A stretch of 64,000 nucleotides of DNA, taken from assembly GCF_014645615.1 (NCBI RefSeq), contig NZ_BMMB01000001.1, positions 620,001-684,000 of the forward strand. Direction: 5' to 3'. Positions within the stretch are counted from its first letter, which is position 1, and each line of letters starts with the position of its first letter. The notes under the pieces were generated by a model. It did no database searches. It saw only the letters and a program-made list of their open reading frames with translations, and had not been told where the DNA came from. A program made the position numbers and the translations under genes. Of the stretch, positions 46,204-55,711 are shown piece after piece. The DNA comes from Paenibacillus hunanensis (GTDB lineage Bacteria > Bacillota > Bacilli > Paenibacillales > Paenibacillaceae).

Positions 46204-46236
46204 TAAAAGCATCGGTGAATATCGCCGGTGCTTTTA
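46204..46236 (+). terminator. Terminator after thrS
   Basis: AAAAGCATCGGTG-AATAT-CGCCGGTGCTTTTA stem with T-run. A small hairpin (ATCGGTC…GACCGAT) follows at about 46250–46273. Nothing else is seen before liaF. Confidence 0.86.
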
Positions 46237-46400
46237 TTTTTGACTGTCTATCGGTCCCGAGACCGAGACCGATTTCATTCTGTTGCCGCTATGGCGAGCA
46301 GCCATATTCATTTACACTGAATGTATCGTAAACATCGGTGACGGCAAGCGAGGGCAAGTACCCTTGTCCAAGCGGCCGAATAAGAAAGTGAGGAAACGGC

Positions 46401-47609
46401 ATGAATAGACATATGTTCCGCAAGACGTTCTGGGGACTTAGCTTGATCGGTCTGGGACTGGTGTTTCTGCTGGATCGATTGCAGCTTATCGATTTTGGAG
46501 TACGTGACGTGATATTTATGCTATGGCCCCTGATCTTGCTGGAGATTGGCTTGAATGAGCTATTGTTCAAATGCAAGCGTGATGTGGGTGGCTGGATTAT
46601 GACGATTCTCGGTGTGTATTTTATTGGACGCAATCTTGGCTTTTATGATTATTCGATCGGTGATCTGATTCGATTGATGATTCCGTTATGGCTGGTGTTT
46701 TTCGGTTTCCGTCTGATGTCAGGCAAAGGGAAATCTCACAAGCGCCGTCAAAACTATGATTATTCAGGTATGAACGGTAGTGATGGCATGTCAGGTTCTT
46801 CTACGTATACACCGCCTACACCTCCACCACCGCCGGCTCCTTCATCACTTGATGATCTGTTCGATGAGAAGCTGGGTCATCAGTATGCTAAGGGCTCAGA
46901 GCAGCGTCATGAGGCAGAAGCTTCCGATCACGCTTCATTTGGTAGCCGACCAGAACCAACTGAAGGGCAGCCTGGACATGGACCGAATTTGCGGAAAGAA
47001 CCGTTACACGCTCGCCGTCCAAATCAAGACCCGATGTTCCGTCAATACGGCTCGATGCATGCAGACCATTGGAAGCAGAATAAGCAGCATTTCAAAGAGC
47101 ATATTCGCAATATGAAGCACCAGAAGCAGTGGCACCATGATCAGTGGAAAAAGCAATTCAAGAGCGATCACCACGCCTACAATAATAAATATGGTAGTGA
47201 GTATGATACTGGCTATGGTACAGGCGTCGATGCCGAGGAACGCTCCAGCTTTATCGGAGATGTGCATATCGGTAAAGATTATTTTGAGCTGAAGCCGATG
47301 AATATTTCTCATTTTATTGGCGATACGATGCTCGATCTGACGCGTGCGCAGATTCCTTATGGGAAGACACGTATTAATATTTCTGCCTTTATCGGTGATG
47401 TGAAGGTGTTTATCCCGAGTGGTGTTGAAGTGAGCTTCAAGGCAGAAGGCAATTCGTTTATCGGTGATATGGACATTTTGAACCGTAATAGCGATGGCAT
47501 GATGAATCGTCTGAGCGGTGAGACGAGCGAAGCCGATACGACAGGCAAGCGTGTTGAGATTACAGTGAACGTGTTTATTGGAGACATTCGAATCAACCGG
47601 GTGGGGTAA
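46401..47609 (+). CDS. liaF: LiaF-like cell-envelope stress inhibitor with an expanded linker
   Basis: The 402-residue product has four N-terminal membrane segments (about 8–115), a C-terminal DUF2154/LiaF domain with five FIGD repeats (SSFIGDVHIG, SHFIGDTM, SAFIGDVKVF, NSFIGDMD, NVFIGDIRI), and between them a ~165-residue low-complexity linker: Pro-rich (PPTPPPPPAP) then His/Lys/Gln-rich (KHQKQWHHDQWKKQF). Bacillus subtilis LiaF is about 241 residues, so the linker is the extra part. LiaF holds the LiaS kinase inactive until envelope damage. It starts the liaF-liaS-liaR operon. Confidence 0.92.
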   Translation: MNRHMFRKTFWGLSLIGLGLVFLLDRLQLIDFGVRDVIFMLWPLILLEIGLNELLFKCKRDVGGWIMTILGVYFIGRNLGFYDYSIGDLIRLMIPLWLVFFGFRLMSGKGKSHKRRQNYDYSGMNGSDGMSGSSTYTPPTPPPPPAPSSLDDLFDEKLGHQYAKGSEQRHEAEASDHASFGSRPEPTEGQPGHGPNLRKEPLHARRPNQDPMFRQYGSMHADHWKQNKQHFKEHIRNMKHQKQWHHDQWKKQFKSDHHAYNNKYGSEYDTGYGTGVDAEERSSFIGDVHIGKDYFELKPMNISHFIGDTMLDLTRAQIPYGKTRINISAFIGDVKVFIPSGVEVSFKAEGNSFIGDMDILNRNSDGMMNRLSGETSEADTTGKRVEITVNVFIGDIRINRVG

Positions 47610-47615
47610 ACGACA

Positions 47616-48686
47616 ATGCGGACAAAGTGGTTCAAAAATATCAAATGGGAGCTTATCGGCTTTTTCAGCACCGTCAGTATTTTGACGACCATTACGATCT
47701 ACGTGATGCTGACGAAGGACTATCAGCTCCTCCATTTGCCAGAGAAATGGTATTACTATCTGATCGGGCTAATCGCCATGTGGCTGACTGCTGGCTATGT
47801 TGCCGGACAGCGTGTACAGCGCCGTATCGATAATGTGCATCTGAAAATGACTCAGGTCGCCAAAGGGAATTTTGGTACGCGCCTGGAGCCGATTGAGGAT
47901 GAATCGTTCAATCGTGTACATGAGGAGTTTAACGAAATGATGAGCACGGTCGAGCGGAAGATGCGCATTTTACAGCAGCTGGGCGAGCGTGAGGTGATTG
48001 AGCGTGAACGTGAGGCAGAGCTGGCGGTGCTGGAAGAGCGCCGCCGCATGGCTCGCGATTTGCATGATTCAGTGAGCCAGCAGCTGTTCGCGATCCATAT
48101 GTCCGCATCCTCGCTTCCAAAAGTGCTGGAAATCAATCCAAAGCAGGCAGGCATCGTGATGGAGCAATTAATCCAGATGTCACAGCTGGCGCAAAAGCAA
48201 ATGAGAGCGCTGATCACCCAGCTTCGCCCGATGGAGCTGGAGGGTCGTTCGCTATCTGAGGCGCTGGACACCTGGTTTCCAGATTACTGCCGACATAATG
48301 GATTGAAGGGAATACAGGATATTGAACTAGCAGGAAAATTGACTGAGGCCAAAGAGCGTCAGCTTTTTCTCATTATTCAGGAGGCGCTGGCGAATATCGT
48401 CAAGCATGCTGAGGCTTCTATTGTCAGCCTATCGCTGCAAGAGGAGTCTCATCATGTCGCTTTACATATTAGCGATGATGGGCGCGGCTTTGATATGAGT
48501 GTGCACAAGCAGGGCTCATACGGATTAACCATTATGGCAGAACGCGCGGAAAAGCTTGGCGGACAGGCGGAGATCATTAGCAAGCCTGGTGCGGGCACGA
48601 CGATCCGCATCCATATTCCGAAGTTCGACATATTGTATAAGGGAGCGGATGAAGGTGGACAAGATCAAAATATTGCTGGCAGATGA
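47616..48686 (+). CDS. liaS: Sensor histidine kinase (LiaS-like)
   Basis: The 356-residue kinase has two membrane segments with a very short outside loop (intramembrane-sensing type), a HAMP-like linker, a HisKA_3 phosphoacceptor (RMARDLHDSVSQQLFAIH, His150), and an HATPase domain (QEALANIVKHAEA, DDGRGFD). It partners LiaR, whose gene overlaps it by about 30 bases. By homology it responds to lipid II-cycle antibiotics and other envelope stress. Confidence 0.92.
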   Translation: MRTKWFKNIKWELIGFFSTVSILTTITIYVMLTKDYQLLHLPEKWYYYLIGLIAMWLTAGYVAGQRVQRRIDNVHLKMTQVAKGNFGTRLEPIEDESFNRVHEEFNEMMSTVERKMRILQQLGEREVIEREREAELAVLEERRRMARDLHDSVSQQLFAIHMSASSLPKVLEINPKQAGIVMEQLIQMSQLAQKQMRALITQLRPMELEGRSLSEALDTWFPDYCRHNGLKGIQDIELAGKLTEAKERQLFLIIQEALANIVKHAEASIVSLSLQEESHHVALHISDDGRGFDMSVHKQGSYGLTIMAERAEKLGGQAEIISKPGAGTTIRIHIPKFDILYKGADEGGQDQNIAGR

Positions 48687-49314
48687 CCATGATATGGTAC
48701 GGATGGGGCTGAAAACCTACCTGATGCTGGATGAACGATTTGAAGTGATTGCTGAGGCAGCGAACGGACAGGAGGTCATCGATCTGCTGGAGCAGAGCAT
48801 CGATGGCGTGCAGCCAGATTTAATTTTGATGGATATGATGATGCCAGTCATGAACGGAGTGGAGGCGACGCGGCATATTTTACATCGATATCCGCATTTA
48901 AAAATTGTCATATTGACCAGCTTTATCGAGGATGATCTGGTTGTAGAGGCGATTGAGGCAGGTGCGGTTAGCTATATTTTAAAAACGGTCTCGGCGGAGG
49001 AGCTGATCTATGCGCTGCAAGGGGCAAGCCGCGGTATGCCGGTCATGACCGGTGATATTTCACAGGCGCTCACACGCGGGATTCGTCAGCGAAGCACGGC
49101 ACAGGAGGAAGCGTCAGACCTGACCGGACGTGAGCGCGAGGTGCTGATGCTCATTGCCGAAGGGCTGAGCAATAAGGAGATTGGGGAAGAGCTTCATATC
49201 AGCATCAAAACGGTCAAGACCCACGTAAGCAATCTGCTGATGAAATGCGAGCTGGAGGATCGGACGCAGCTGGCGATCTTTGCCCATCGTAAGGGCTGGG
49301 TCAGTCAGACCTGA
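48655..49314 (+). CDS. liaR: NarL/LuxR-family response regulator (LiaR-like)
   Basis: The 219-residue product has a REC domain (LLADDHDMVRMG, phosphoacceptor Asp60 in LILMDMMMP, Lys in YILKTVSAEE) and a LuxR-type HTH (LTGREREVLMLIAEGLSNKEIGEELHISIKTVKTHVSNLL). The GTG at 48655 is 9 bases after AGGGAG; the in-frame ATG at 48649 is the alternative. It overlaps the kinase gene, so translation is coupled. No liaI/liaH targets lie nearby. Confidence 0.93.
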   Translation: MDKIKILLADDHDMVRMGLKTYLMLDERFEVIAEAANGQEVIDLLEQSIDGVQPDLILMDMMMPVMNGVEATRHILHRYPHLKIVILTSFIEDDLVVEAIEAGAVSYILKTVSAEELIYALQGASRGMPVMTGDISQALTRGIRQRSTAQEEASDLTGREREVLMLIAEGLSNKEIGEELHISIKTVKTHVSNLLMKCELEDRTQLAIFAHRKGWVSQT

Positions 49315-49416
49315 GTATCTTCTTCCTATATGCCAATGCGATATGCCATCCGTTAATGCTCCATTTTATATATAAATTATGTTCTATCCGGTTTAATTTA
49401 TGCTTTACATATCGTG

Positions 49417-49443
49417 CAACCGCCGAATCTGGCGGTTTTTTGC
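49417..49443 (+). terminator. Terminator after liaFSR
   Basis: AACCGCC-GAATCT-GGCGGTTTTTT. The 170 bases after it up to htrA hold no gene; a dedicated htrA promoter is expected there but not clearly seen. Confidence 0.85.
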
Positions 49444-49618
49444 TGTTTTACGCAGGAATGGTAGCGAGTGCAATGCGAGACGGTAAGGATTTATTTTCTT
49501 TTTAATTGATTTTAATGTGAAGTTAAGGTTAATAAGCGAATATAACAATGTACCAAATGAGTTACACACATGGCATACACAATGCATTCATATCATGGGA
49601 ATCTGGGAGGTTTTCTTC

Positions 49619-51358
49619 ATGGAAGATAAGAACAAAAATGAATTGAGCAACGGCATGTCTGGTGACGGCCAAAACAATCATACAGCAAACTCTACTCCGA
49701 ACGGACCGAATAACGAACAATCGCACTACTATTCCTACGGCCCATTCCAATCGTTTAACAAAGATGGTCGTGAAGGCAACGAGGAACGTCCTGCAACACA
49801 GACACCATCTCCATCACAGGTTGAAGTAACGCCTCCTGCACCGACTCGCCCGATCTACAGCTCAGATCTGAACAATACACCACGTGGTGGACAACAGGAC
49901 CCACTGAATCAGCTACACAGCTCAGGTAACGGAAATGGCGGTTACAATGGCTACAATGGTGGTGGCACTGGTGGTAACGATGGCAACAACCGTAAGCCGC
50001 AATTCCAGTACAACAAGCCAAAAAGCCCGGTCAAGACGATTGTAGCTTCTGTGCTCGCCGGCATGATTATTATGACAGGTGGAATGTACGGCGCAGATCG
50101 TGCGAACCTGTTCACTGGCGGCAACGCTGCGGCGACGTCGAACACTGTAGCAACGACAACGACAACACCTACCGAAAGCAACTCGGTGACACAGGCAGCA
50201 TTGCCAGTCGGCTCCGCTGACGTGGCGGACGTAGTGAAAAAGGCCAGTCCAGCTGTCGTGAAAATCGAAACTTATTCCAATTCCCGCTCTGGTAGCGGTG
50301 GTGGTACTAGCAACAATCCGTACTACAATGATCCGATGTATCGCTTCTTCTTCGGTGATCAATTCGGTAACGGTGGTGGAAGCGGAAGCGGAAGCGGCGG
50401 TAGTGGCGGCGGCTCCAGCAATGGTGGCGGTAGCAGTTCTTCCGGTTCATTAACTCCACTCGGTATCGGCTCTGGCTTTATTTTCGATAAGAGTGGTTAT
50501 ATCCTGACCAACGCACACGTGGTTGGTGATGCTGACGTGATTCAAGTAACACTGGAAAACAACAAAACACCGTATGAAGCGAAGCTGATGGGTAAGAGCA
50601 CCGATCTTGACTTGGCTGTGCTGAAAATTGAGCCAACCGAGGGTCAAACAGACTTCCCTTACATCTCGCTCGGTAACTCCGACAATATGGAAATCGGTAG
50701 CTGGGTCGTTGCAATCGGTAACCCACAGGGCTTTGACCACACAGTTACTGCTGGTGTACTGAGTGCGAAGGAACGTAGCATTACCGCTTCGGATGAAGAG
50801 AACGGTCAATCGACTAACTATCAACATCTGCTGCAAACCGATGCGTCCATCAACCCTGGTAACTCCGGTGGCCCACTGCTGAACATGAATGGGCAGGTTA
50901 TCGGTATTAATACCGCTGTGAGCCAGGATGCACAGGGTATCGGCTTTGCGATTCCGTCTAATGTTGTAGCCAAAGTAGTGGAAAACCTGAAAACAGGCAA
51001 AGAAGTACCAGCAACACCTGTACCATTTATCGGTGCATCGCTGATGACGCTGACACCTGAAATTTCGCAACAGCTGGGCATTAATACAACAAGTGGCTCC
51101 GTCGTAACCGAAGTGCTGTACAGATCACCTGCATATCAAGCTGATCTGCGCTCGTATGATGTAATCACAGGTATTAACGGCACGGCGTATTCCAACAGTC
51201 AGGATCTAATCACTGCGATTCAGAAGCTCAAAGTGGGCGATACCGTTACGGTGAATATCATCCGTGATGGTAAGAAAATGGATCTGAAAGTGAAAATTGG
51301 CGATCGCAATCAATATCAAAACTCGATCGGTAGTTCGGATAACGAAGGCGGACAATAA
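49619..51358 (+). CDS. htrA: HtrA/DegP-family membrane-anchored serine protease
   Basis: The 579-residue product has a ~140-residue cytoplasmic N-terminus rich in Asn, Gly, Pro and Gln, one membrane helix (about 143–163), a trypsin-like protease domain with catalytic His300 (TNAHVV), Asp331 (DLAVLK) and Ser416 (NPGNSGGPLL), and a C-terminal PDZ domain. A Gly/Ser-rich tract (about 255–275) sits within the protease N-lobe. It degrades or refolds damaged exported proteins. The ATG at 49619 follows GGGAGG by 8 bases. It lies between two two-component systems. Confidence 0.94.
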   Translation: MEDKNKNELSNGMSGDGQNNHTANSTPNGPNNEQSHYYSYGPFQSFNKDGREGNEERPATQTPSPSQVEVTPPAPTRPIYSSDLNNTPRGGQQDPLNQLHSSGNGNGGYNGYNGGGTGGNDGNNRKPQFQYNKPKSPVKTIVASVLAGMIIMTGGMYGADRANLFTGGNAAATSNTVATTTTTPTESNSVTQAALPVGSADVADVVKKASPAVVKIETYSNSRSGSGGGTSNNPYYNDPMYRFFFGDQFGNGGGSGSGSGGSGGGSSNGGGSSSSGSLTPLGIGSGFIFDKSGYILTNAHVVGDADVIQVTLENNKTPYEAKLMGKSTDLDLAVLKIEPTEGQTDFPYISLGNSDNMEIGSWVVAIGNPQGFDHTVTAGVLSAKERSITASDEENGQSTNYQHLLQTDASINPGNSGGPLLNMNGQVIGINTAVSQDAQGIGFAIPSNVVAKVVENLKTGKEVPATPVPFIGASLMTLTPEISQQLGINTTSGSVVTEVLYRSPAYQADLRSYDVITGINGTAYSNSQDLITAIQKLKVGDTVTVNIIRDGKKMDLKVKIGDRNQYQNSIGSSDNEGGQ

Positions 51359-51410
51359 TCTCGACTCACTCCATGATCCGGCTGGAAGATCATAGCCGGT
51401 TTATATAAAT

Positions 51411-51444
51411 GAAAGGCGGAAGGGATATCCTTTCCGCCTTTTGT
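51411..51444 (+). terminator. Terminator after htrA
   Basis: GAAAGGCGGAA-GGGATA-TCCTTTCCGCCTTTTGT: strong stem followed by a short T-run. Confidence 0.82.
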
Positions 51445-51537
51445 GTGATTGTATACAGGAAGTAGTGTAAAATGCATTTCGTTGATACAATAGAACCAGT
51501 GATCGATCTAAGAACGTTGACCAAAGGAGAAGCCGCG

Positions 51538-52227
51538 ATGAGACCAACTATTTTAATTATTGATGACGATGAAAAGATTATCTCCATGCTACGGCGTGGA
51601 TTAGCTTTTGAAGGATACGAGGTGCTGACTGCTTCCAATGGAGCGGAAGGCTTGAATAAGATGCTGGAAAATGATCCTGCCCTGATGGTACTGGATGTGA
51701 TGATGCCACAGGTGGATGGATTCGAGGTATGTCGCCGTGTACGTGAAGCGGGAATTTCCGTGCCGATTCTGATGCTGACCGCGAAGGATGAAGTGGAAAA
51801 TCGGGTGCGTGGACTGGATGCAGGTGCGGATGATTATCTGGTGAAGCCCTTTGCACTGGAGGAGCTACTTGCGCGTGTGCGTGCTTTGCTGCGCCGTAAA
51901 CCGGATGCGGATTCGTCCAATACGAACCGTTTGTCGTTTGAAGACCTGACGCTGGATGCGGATGCACGTGAGGTGACACGTGATGGTCAACGACTGGAGC
52001 TGACTGCAAAGGAATTCGAGCTGCTGCATCTGTTCATGCAGAATCCGAAGCGTGTGCTTTCCCGTGACCTGATTATGGACAAAATCTGGGGCTATGACTA
52101 TAGCGGCGAATCCAACGTACTCGAAGTATATATTGCGATGCTGCGCCAGAAGACAGAAGAGCATGGTGGCAAGCGTCTGATTCAAACCATTCGGGGGGCA
52201 GGCTACATTTTGAGAAGCAACACCTAA
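51538..52227 (+). CDS. OmpR/PhoB-family response regulator
   Basis: The 229-residue product has a REC domain (ILIIDDDEKII, Asp53 in VLDVMMP, Lys in YLVKPFALEELLARV) and a C-terminal winged HTH (LTAKEFELLHLFMQNPKRVLSRDLIMDKIWG, LIQTIRGAGYIL). It pairs with the kinase 16 bases downstream. The ATG at 51538 follows AAAGGAGAAG; the ORF's earlier start overlaps the htrA terminator region. Overall closest in style to MprA/YkoG-type regulators; the target genes are unknown, with htrA next door an obvious candidate. Confidence 0.92.
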   Translation: MRPTILIIDDDEKIISMLRRGLAFEGYEVLTASNGAEGLNKMLENDPALMVLDVMMPQVDGFEVCRRVREAGISVPILMLTAKDEVENRVRGLDAGADDYLVKPFALEELLARVRALLRRKPDADSSNTNRLSFEDLTLDADAREVTRDGQRLELTAKEFELLHLFMQNPKRVLSRDLIMDKIWGYDYSGESNVLEVYIAMLRQKTEEHGGKRLIQTIRGAGYILRSNT

Positions 52228-52243
52228 GGAAGGGACTGACAGT

Positions 52244-53857
52244 ATGTCAATACGCTTAAGACTAACAGTATGGTATTCTGGCATATTAGCGGTGACGTTA
52301 ATGCTGTTCAGTGTAGCAATCTATGCGTTTGTTTATTTTAATACGTATCAGGAGCTGCGTACCCGGCTGCTGGATCAAGTATATCGGATTCAAGTATCAG
52401 CAGGTGTGCCTGATAGTCAGGGGCATGTGGATCTGCTGCCATCGGTAAAGGATTATTATCGGTTGATGGAGTCAGGATTTCGAATCAAAATCGGTAATTA
52501 TACCGATGCTTCACGCGAGCATTCGTATAACGGGAGCTTTCTCACCGTACCTGCTCCTGACAAAATTCCAAGTGATCTACAGCAGGTCGATTATAATGGA
52601 CGCTCCTACTTAGTTGCCTACGGGGGCATTTTCTCCACGACCAATCCGAATCAGCTGCTGGGCGTGATGATCATTGCAGCCGATATGACCGATTCTAACC
52701 AGCTCTTTGACGATCTGCGGGTTACGCTCATTGTTGGCTCGCTAGCAACGCTGTTTATCGCGTTTACACTCGGATTGTTCCTGGCGCGTAAATCGATGGC
52801 GCCGATCGGCAAGGTGATCAAGGCAGCGAATCAGATTCAAAATGGAAAAGACCTGAGCGTACGTATCGATTACGATGGGCCATCGGATGAGATCGGTCAG
52901 CTAATCAGTACGGTTAACGGGATGCTTGGGCGTACCGAGGTGTTTTATAAGGAGCTGGCAGAGGCGTATACTGCACAGCGTCGCTTTGTCTCGGACGCTT
53001 CTCATGAGCTGCGTACACCGCTCACAACGATTCGCGGTAATGTCGATTTGCTGCAAAAGGCATGGAACAAAAAGCCGGACGAAGCGCCGCATCTGGATGA
53101 GCATATGCTCAAGGAGCTGTCGATGGAGGCGATCAACGATATTGCTGACGAAGCGAAGCGAATGAGCAGGCTGGTCAATGATATGCTATCGCTGGCACGT
53201 GCAGATGCTGGACAGACGATTATTAAGGATAGTCTGCCTGCGGGTGAGCTACTGGAGGAAGTGGTACGTCGGGCGCAGTTTATCCCGCACCGTGCCGAAT
53301 GGAAGCCTGCTGATATGACGGAGCTGCATGAATATTTTGTGTACGGGAATAAAGATTATTTGCAGCAGATGCTGTTTATCTTTATCGAAAATGCGTTTAA
53401 GTATACGCCAGAAGGCACAGTGACGCTGGATACAGTCATTTATCCAGAGCAGATTGGTGTGCGTATTAGCGATACAGGAATCGGTATGGATCAGGAGGAG
53501 GTTCCACATATTTTCGAGCGCTTCTATCGTGCAGATGAATCGCGCGGGGTAACGCCAGGAACCGGACTCGGTCTATCGATCGCCAAATGGATTATTGATG
53601 CGCATGAAGGCTCCGTAGAAGTCGTTACAGCCAAAGGCAAAGGCACGACGTTTGTGATCTGGCTTCCGTTGGCAGCCGTTCCGGTAGAAGGTGAAATTTT
53701 GCCAGAGCGCTTGCCGGATAGTGAGGAAGTGCTCGATCTGCCAGAGACGAAGAAAGAGCAACCGAAAAAAGAGCCAAAGAAAACGATTCTCAAGCCGATT
53801 AAAAAGAAACCGGATAAAGAAGAGCCTCCTACCGATAAAAGTGCGGGTGGCGAGTAA
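52244..53857 (+). CDS. Membrane sensor histidine kinase
   Basis: The 537-residue kinase has two membrane helices (about 10–32 and 165–187) bounding an extracellular sensor of about 130 residues, then HAMP, HisKA with His254 (DASHELRTPLTT) and HATPase (FIENAFKYTPEG, DTGIGMDQEEVPHIFERFYR, GTGLGLSIAKWI). After the ATPase domain come about 50 extra residues, highly charged and Lys/Pro-rich (KKEQPKKEPKK), of unknown purpose. Cognate to the preceding regulator. Confidence 0.92.
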   Translation: MSIRLRLTVWYSGILAVTLMLFSVAIYAFVYFNTYQELRTRLLDQVYRIQVSAGVPDSQGHVDLLPSVKDYYRLMESGFRIKIGNYTDASREHSYNGSFLTVPAPDKIPSDLQQVDYNGRSYLVAYGGIFSTTNPNQLLGVMIIAADMTDSNQLFDDLRVTLIVGSLATLFIAFTLGLFLARKSMAPIGKVIKAANQIQNGKDLSVRIDYDGPSDEIGQLISTVNGMLGRTEVFYKELAEAYTAQRRFVSDASHELRTPLTTIRGNVDLLQKAWNKKPDEAPHLDEHMLKELSMEAINDIADEAKRMSRLVNDMLSLARADAGQTIIKDSLPAGELLEEVVRRAQFIPHRAEWKPADMTELHEYFVYGNKDYLQQMLFIFIENAFKYTPEGTVTLDTVIYPEQIGVRISDTGIGMDQEEVPHIFERFYRADESRGVTPGTGLGLSIAKWIIDAHEGSVEVVTAKGKGTTFVIWLPLAAVPVEGEILPERLPDSEEVLDLPETKKEQPKKEPKKTILKPIKKKPDKEEPPTDKSAGGE

Positions 53858-53889
53858 CCATACCTATGAACAATCACACGATGATTGAA

Positions 53890-53965
53890 CAGGTATAGTG
53901 GGAATAAACAAGTACGGTACGAATGCACAAGTACAGTAGGAGTAAGCAGGTACGGTACAATGAGC
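53890..53965 (+). repeat. Tandem repeat, four 19-bp units
   Basis: Units begin at 53890, 53909, 53928 and 53947, all spaced exactly 19 bp. The consensus is about CARGTAYRGTRNGARTNNN. It lies just after the kinase stop codon and is non-coding. Confidence 0.75.
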
Positions 53966-54044
53966 AGTGCTCGCAGCTTTAAAGACACGCAATCCAATAG
54001 GAGCTTTTACTATCAGGTGATAGACTTCATCCTAAATCAATCCT

Positions 54045-54082
54045 AAGCAACCATCTGAAAAGTAAGCAACAATCAGAGAAGT
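54045..54082 (+). repeat. Tandem repeat, two 19-bp units of a second sequence
   Basis: AAGCAACCATCTGAAAAGT and AAGCAACAATCAGAGAAGT lie directly adjacent. They differ from the array at 53890 but have the same 19-bp period. Confidence 0.65.
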
Positions 54083-54134
54083 AATATTAACGATACTCTA
54101 GCTCCTTACATGTAGAATGTAAGCGAATGCGATC

Positions 54135-54190
54135 AGGCACAGCCCAGCGAAATCGGAATAAAGTGACCGGCTTCGCAGGCGGTGCCTTTC
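54135..54190 (+). terminator. Hairpin upstream of ispH, terminator-like
   Basis: AGGCACAGCCCAGCGAA pairs with TTCGCAGGCGGTGCCT, followed by TTTC. A TATAAT (54210–54215) lies just after it and probably starts the ispH transcript, so this is more likely the end of the upstream unit than an attenuator. Confidence 0.6.
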
Positions 54191-54267
54191 TGTTGTTGTC
54201 AGAATACGTTATAATGAATGGGTATGGCTATTATGAGCAAACCCGAGAAAGCAGGTGTCTAGCCCAG

Positions 54268-55242
54268 ATGGAAATCGTAAAAATTGCGCCACGTGGATAC
54301 TGTTATGGTGTCGTTGACGCTATGGTTATCGCACAACAGGCTGCGCAGAATCCTGATCTGCCACGCCCTATTTATATACTAGGCATGATTGTACACAACA
54401 GTCATGTGACCAAAGCTTTTGAAGATCAAGGTATCGTTACACTGGATGGCCCGAACCGACTGGATATTCTTGATCAGGTCGAGAGTGGTACGATTATTTT
54501 CACCGCTCATGGCGTATCGCCAGAAGTCCGCAGGATCGCTCGTGAAAAGGGATTGACTACGGTTGATGCGACCTGTCCCGATGTGACTCGCACCCACGAT
54601 CTAATTCGTGACAAAACAGCCGAAGGCTATGAGATCATTTATATCGGTAAACGAAATCATCCTGAGCCAGAAGGTGCGATTGGCGTTGCCCCGGAGCATG
54701 TGCATCTGATTGAGAAGGAAGAGGAAATCGCTGATCTAAACGTACAGGCGGATCGTATTCTGATCACCAACCAGACCACGATGAGCCAGTGGGATATTCG
54801 TCATATTATGAACAAGCTGCTGGAGAAGTTCCCTGGTGCTGAGGTGCATAATGAGATTTGTCTTGCCACTCAGGTGCGTCAGGAGGCTGTTGCGGAGCAA
54901 GCTGGACAGGCGGAGCTGGTAATTGTTGTCGGTGATCCGCGCAGTAATAACTCCAATCGACTCGCACAGGTATCCGAGCAGATTGCTGGTGTAACAGCAT
55001 ATCGAATTTCGGATATTACCGAGCTGGATCGTGAATGGCTGAAGGGCAAGTCCAGAGTAGCGGTGACCGCAGGTGCGTCTACACCAACACCGATTACGAA
55101 GGAAGTAATCGGCTATCTGGAAAAATACGATAATGACGATCCATCCACATGGGAGATCGTACGTACCGTAAACCCAGACCGTCTATTACCGCCTGTGCGC
55201 GAGAAAAAGGGTAGAACGACCAATCAACCGGTTCGTCGTTAA
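54268..55242 (+). CDS. ispH: 4-hydroxy-3-methylbut-2-enyl diphosphate reductase
   Basis: The 324-residue iron-sulfur enzyme performs the last step of the MEP isoprenoid pathway, giving IPP and DMAPP. The three cluster Cys are present: GYCYGV (Cys12), [12 protein letters not shown] and [10 protein letters not shown], plus the TVHNSHV-like [12 protein letters not shown] and AGASTPTP. The frame is open upstream to 54127, but family members start with ME-V-K-I at the ATG 54268. The ribosome site (AGGTG) is weak and distant. Monocistronic. Confidence 0.95.
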   Translation: MEIVKIAPRGYCYGVVDAMVIAQQAAQNPDLPRPIYILGMIVHNSHVTKAFEDQGIVTLDGPNRLDILDQVESGTIIFTAHGVSPEVRRIAREKGLTTVDATCPDVTRTHDLIRDKTAEGYEIIYIGKRNHPEPEGAIGVAPEHVHLIEKEEEIADLNVQADRILITNQTTMSQWDIRHIMNKLLEKFPGAEVHNEICLATQVRQEAVAEQAGQAELVIVVGDPRSNNSNRLAQVSEQIAGVTAYRISDITELDREWLKGKSRVAVTAGASTPTPITKEVIGYLEKYDNDDPSTWEIVRTVNPDRLLPPVREKKGRTTNQPVRR

Positions 55243-55357
55243 ACGTCGCTTATATCGCTACTGAGGGCGTCTGGTAAGGCTTTTATAGCGTGTAAATGCT
55301 GGAACAGTATCATTCTCCATTTCTTTTTATTGTAAAGAAATGGGTAATTAGCACAGC

Positions 55358-55396
55358 TAAAGAGTATCGCCGATCATTCGGTGATACTCTTTTTTA
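55358..55396 (+). terminator. Terminator after ispH
   Basis: AAAGAGTATCGCCGA-TCA-TTCGGTGATACTCTTTTTTA: stem with a T-run. Confidence 0.86.
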
Positions 55397-55495
55397 TTTG
55401 ATCTTAAAGGTTAAGCGGAGCAGTGAGGGGATAACAAGCGAGTACGGTTATATAGGTCTCTATAGCGATGAAGCAACAGGAATGGTGTGAAGGTC

Positions 55496-55524
55496 TTGAC
55501 AAGGATGGGCTAAAACGATATATT
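55496..55524 (+). promoter_or_regulatory. Sigma-A promoter of the DAHP synthase gene
   Basis: Consensus TTGACA and TATATT are spaced by 17 bases. The resulting leader of about 180 bases contains a small AGCGTT…AACGCT hairpin, but no recognised riboswitch. Confidence 0.7.
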
Positions 55525-55711
55525 TACTTTAGTGATTAAAAGCTTAAAAGCGTGTAAGCTAAAAAGCGAACAAGCGTTAAAGTAAATGATAACGCTGAAT
55601 GATATCGAACATCGAAAATCGTAACGAGCGTGATCTTCCCATCATGGCTCACCAACCCATTCCATATCTGTATAAAACCATACATTGTCCATATCAAAGG
55701 AGAGAATGATT

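Noticed and set aside
53890..53965. 19-bp repeats considered as a CRISPR array
   Set aside because: Units are directly adjacent with no spacers, and no cas gene is near.
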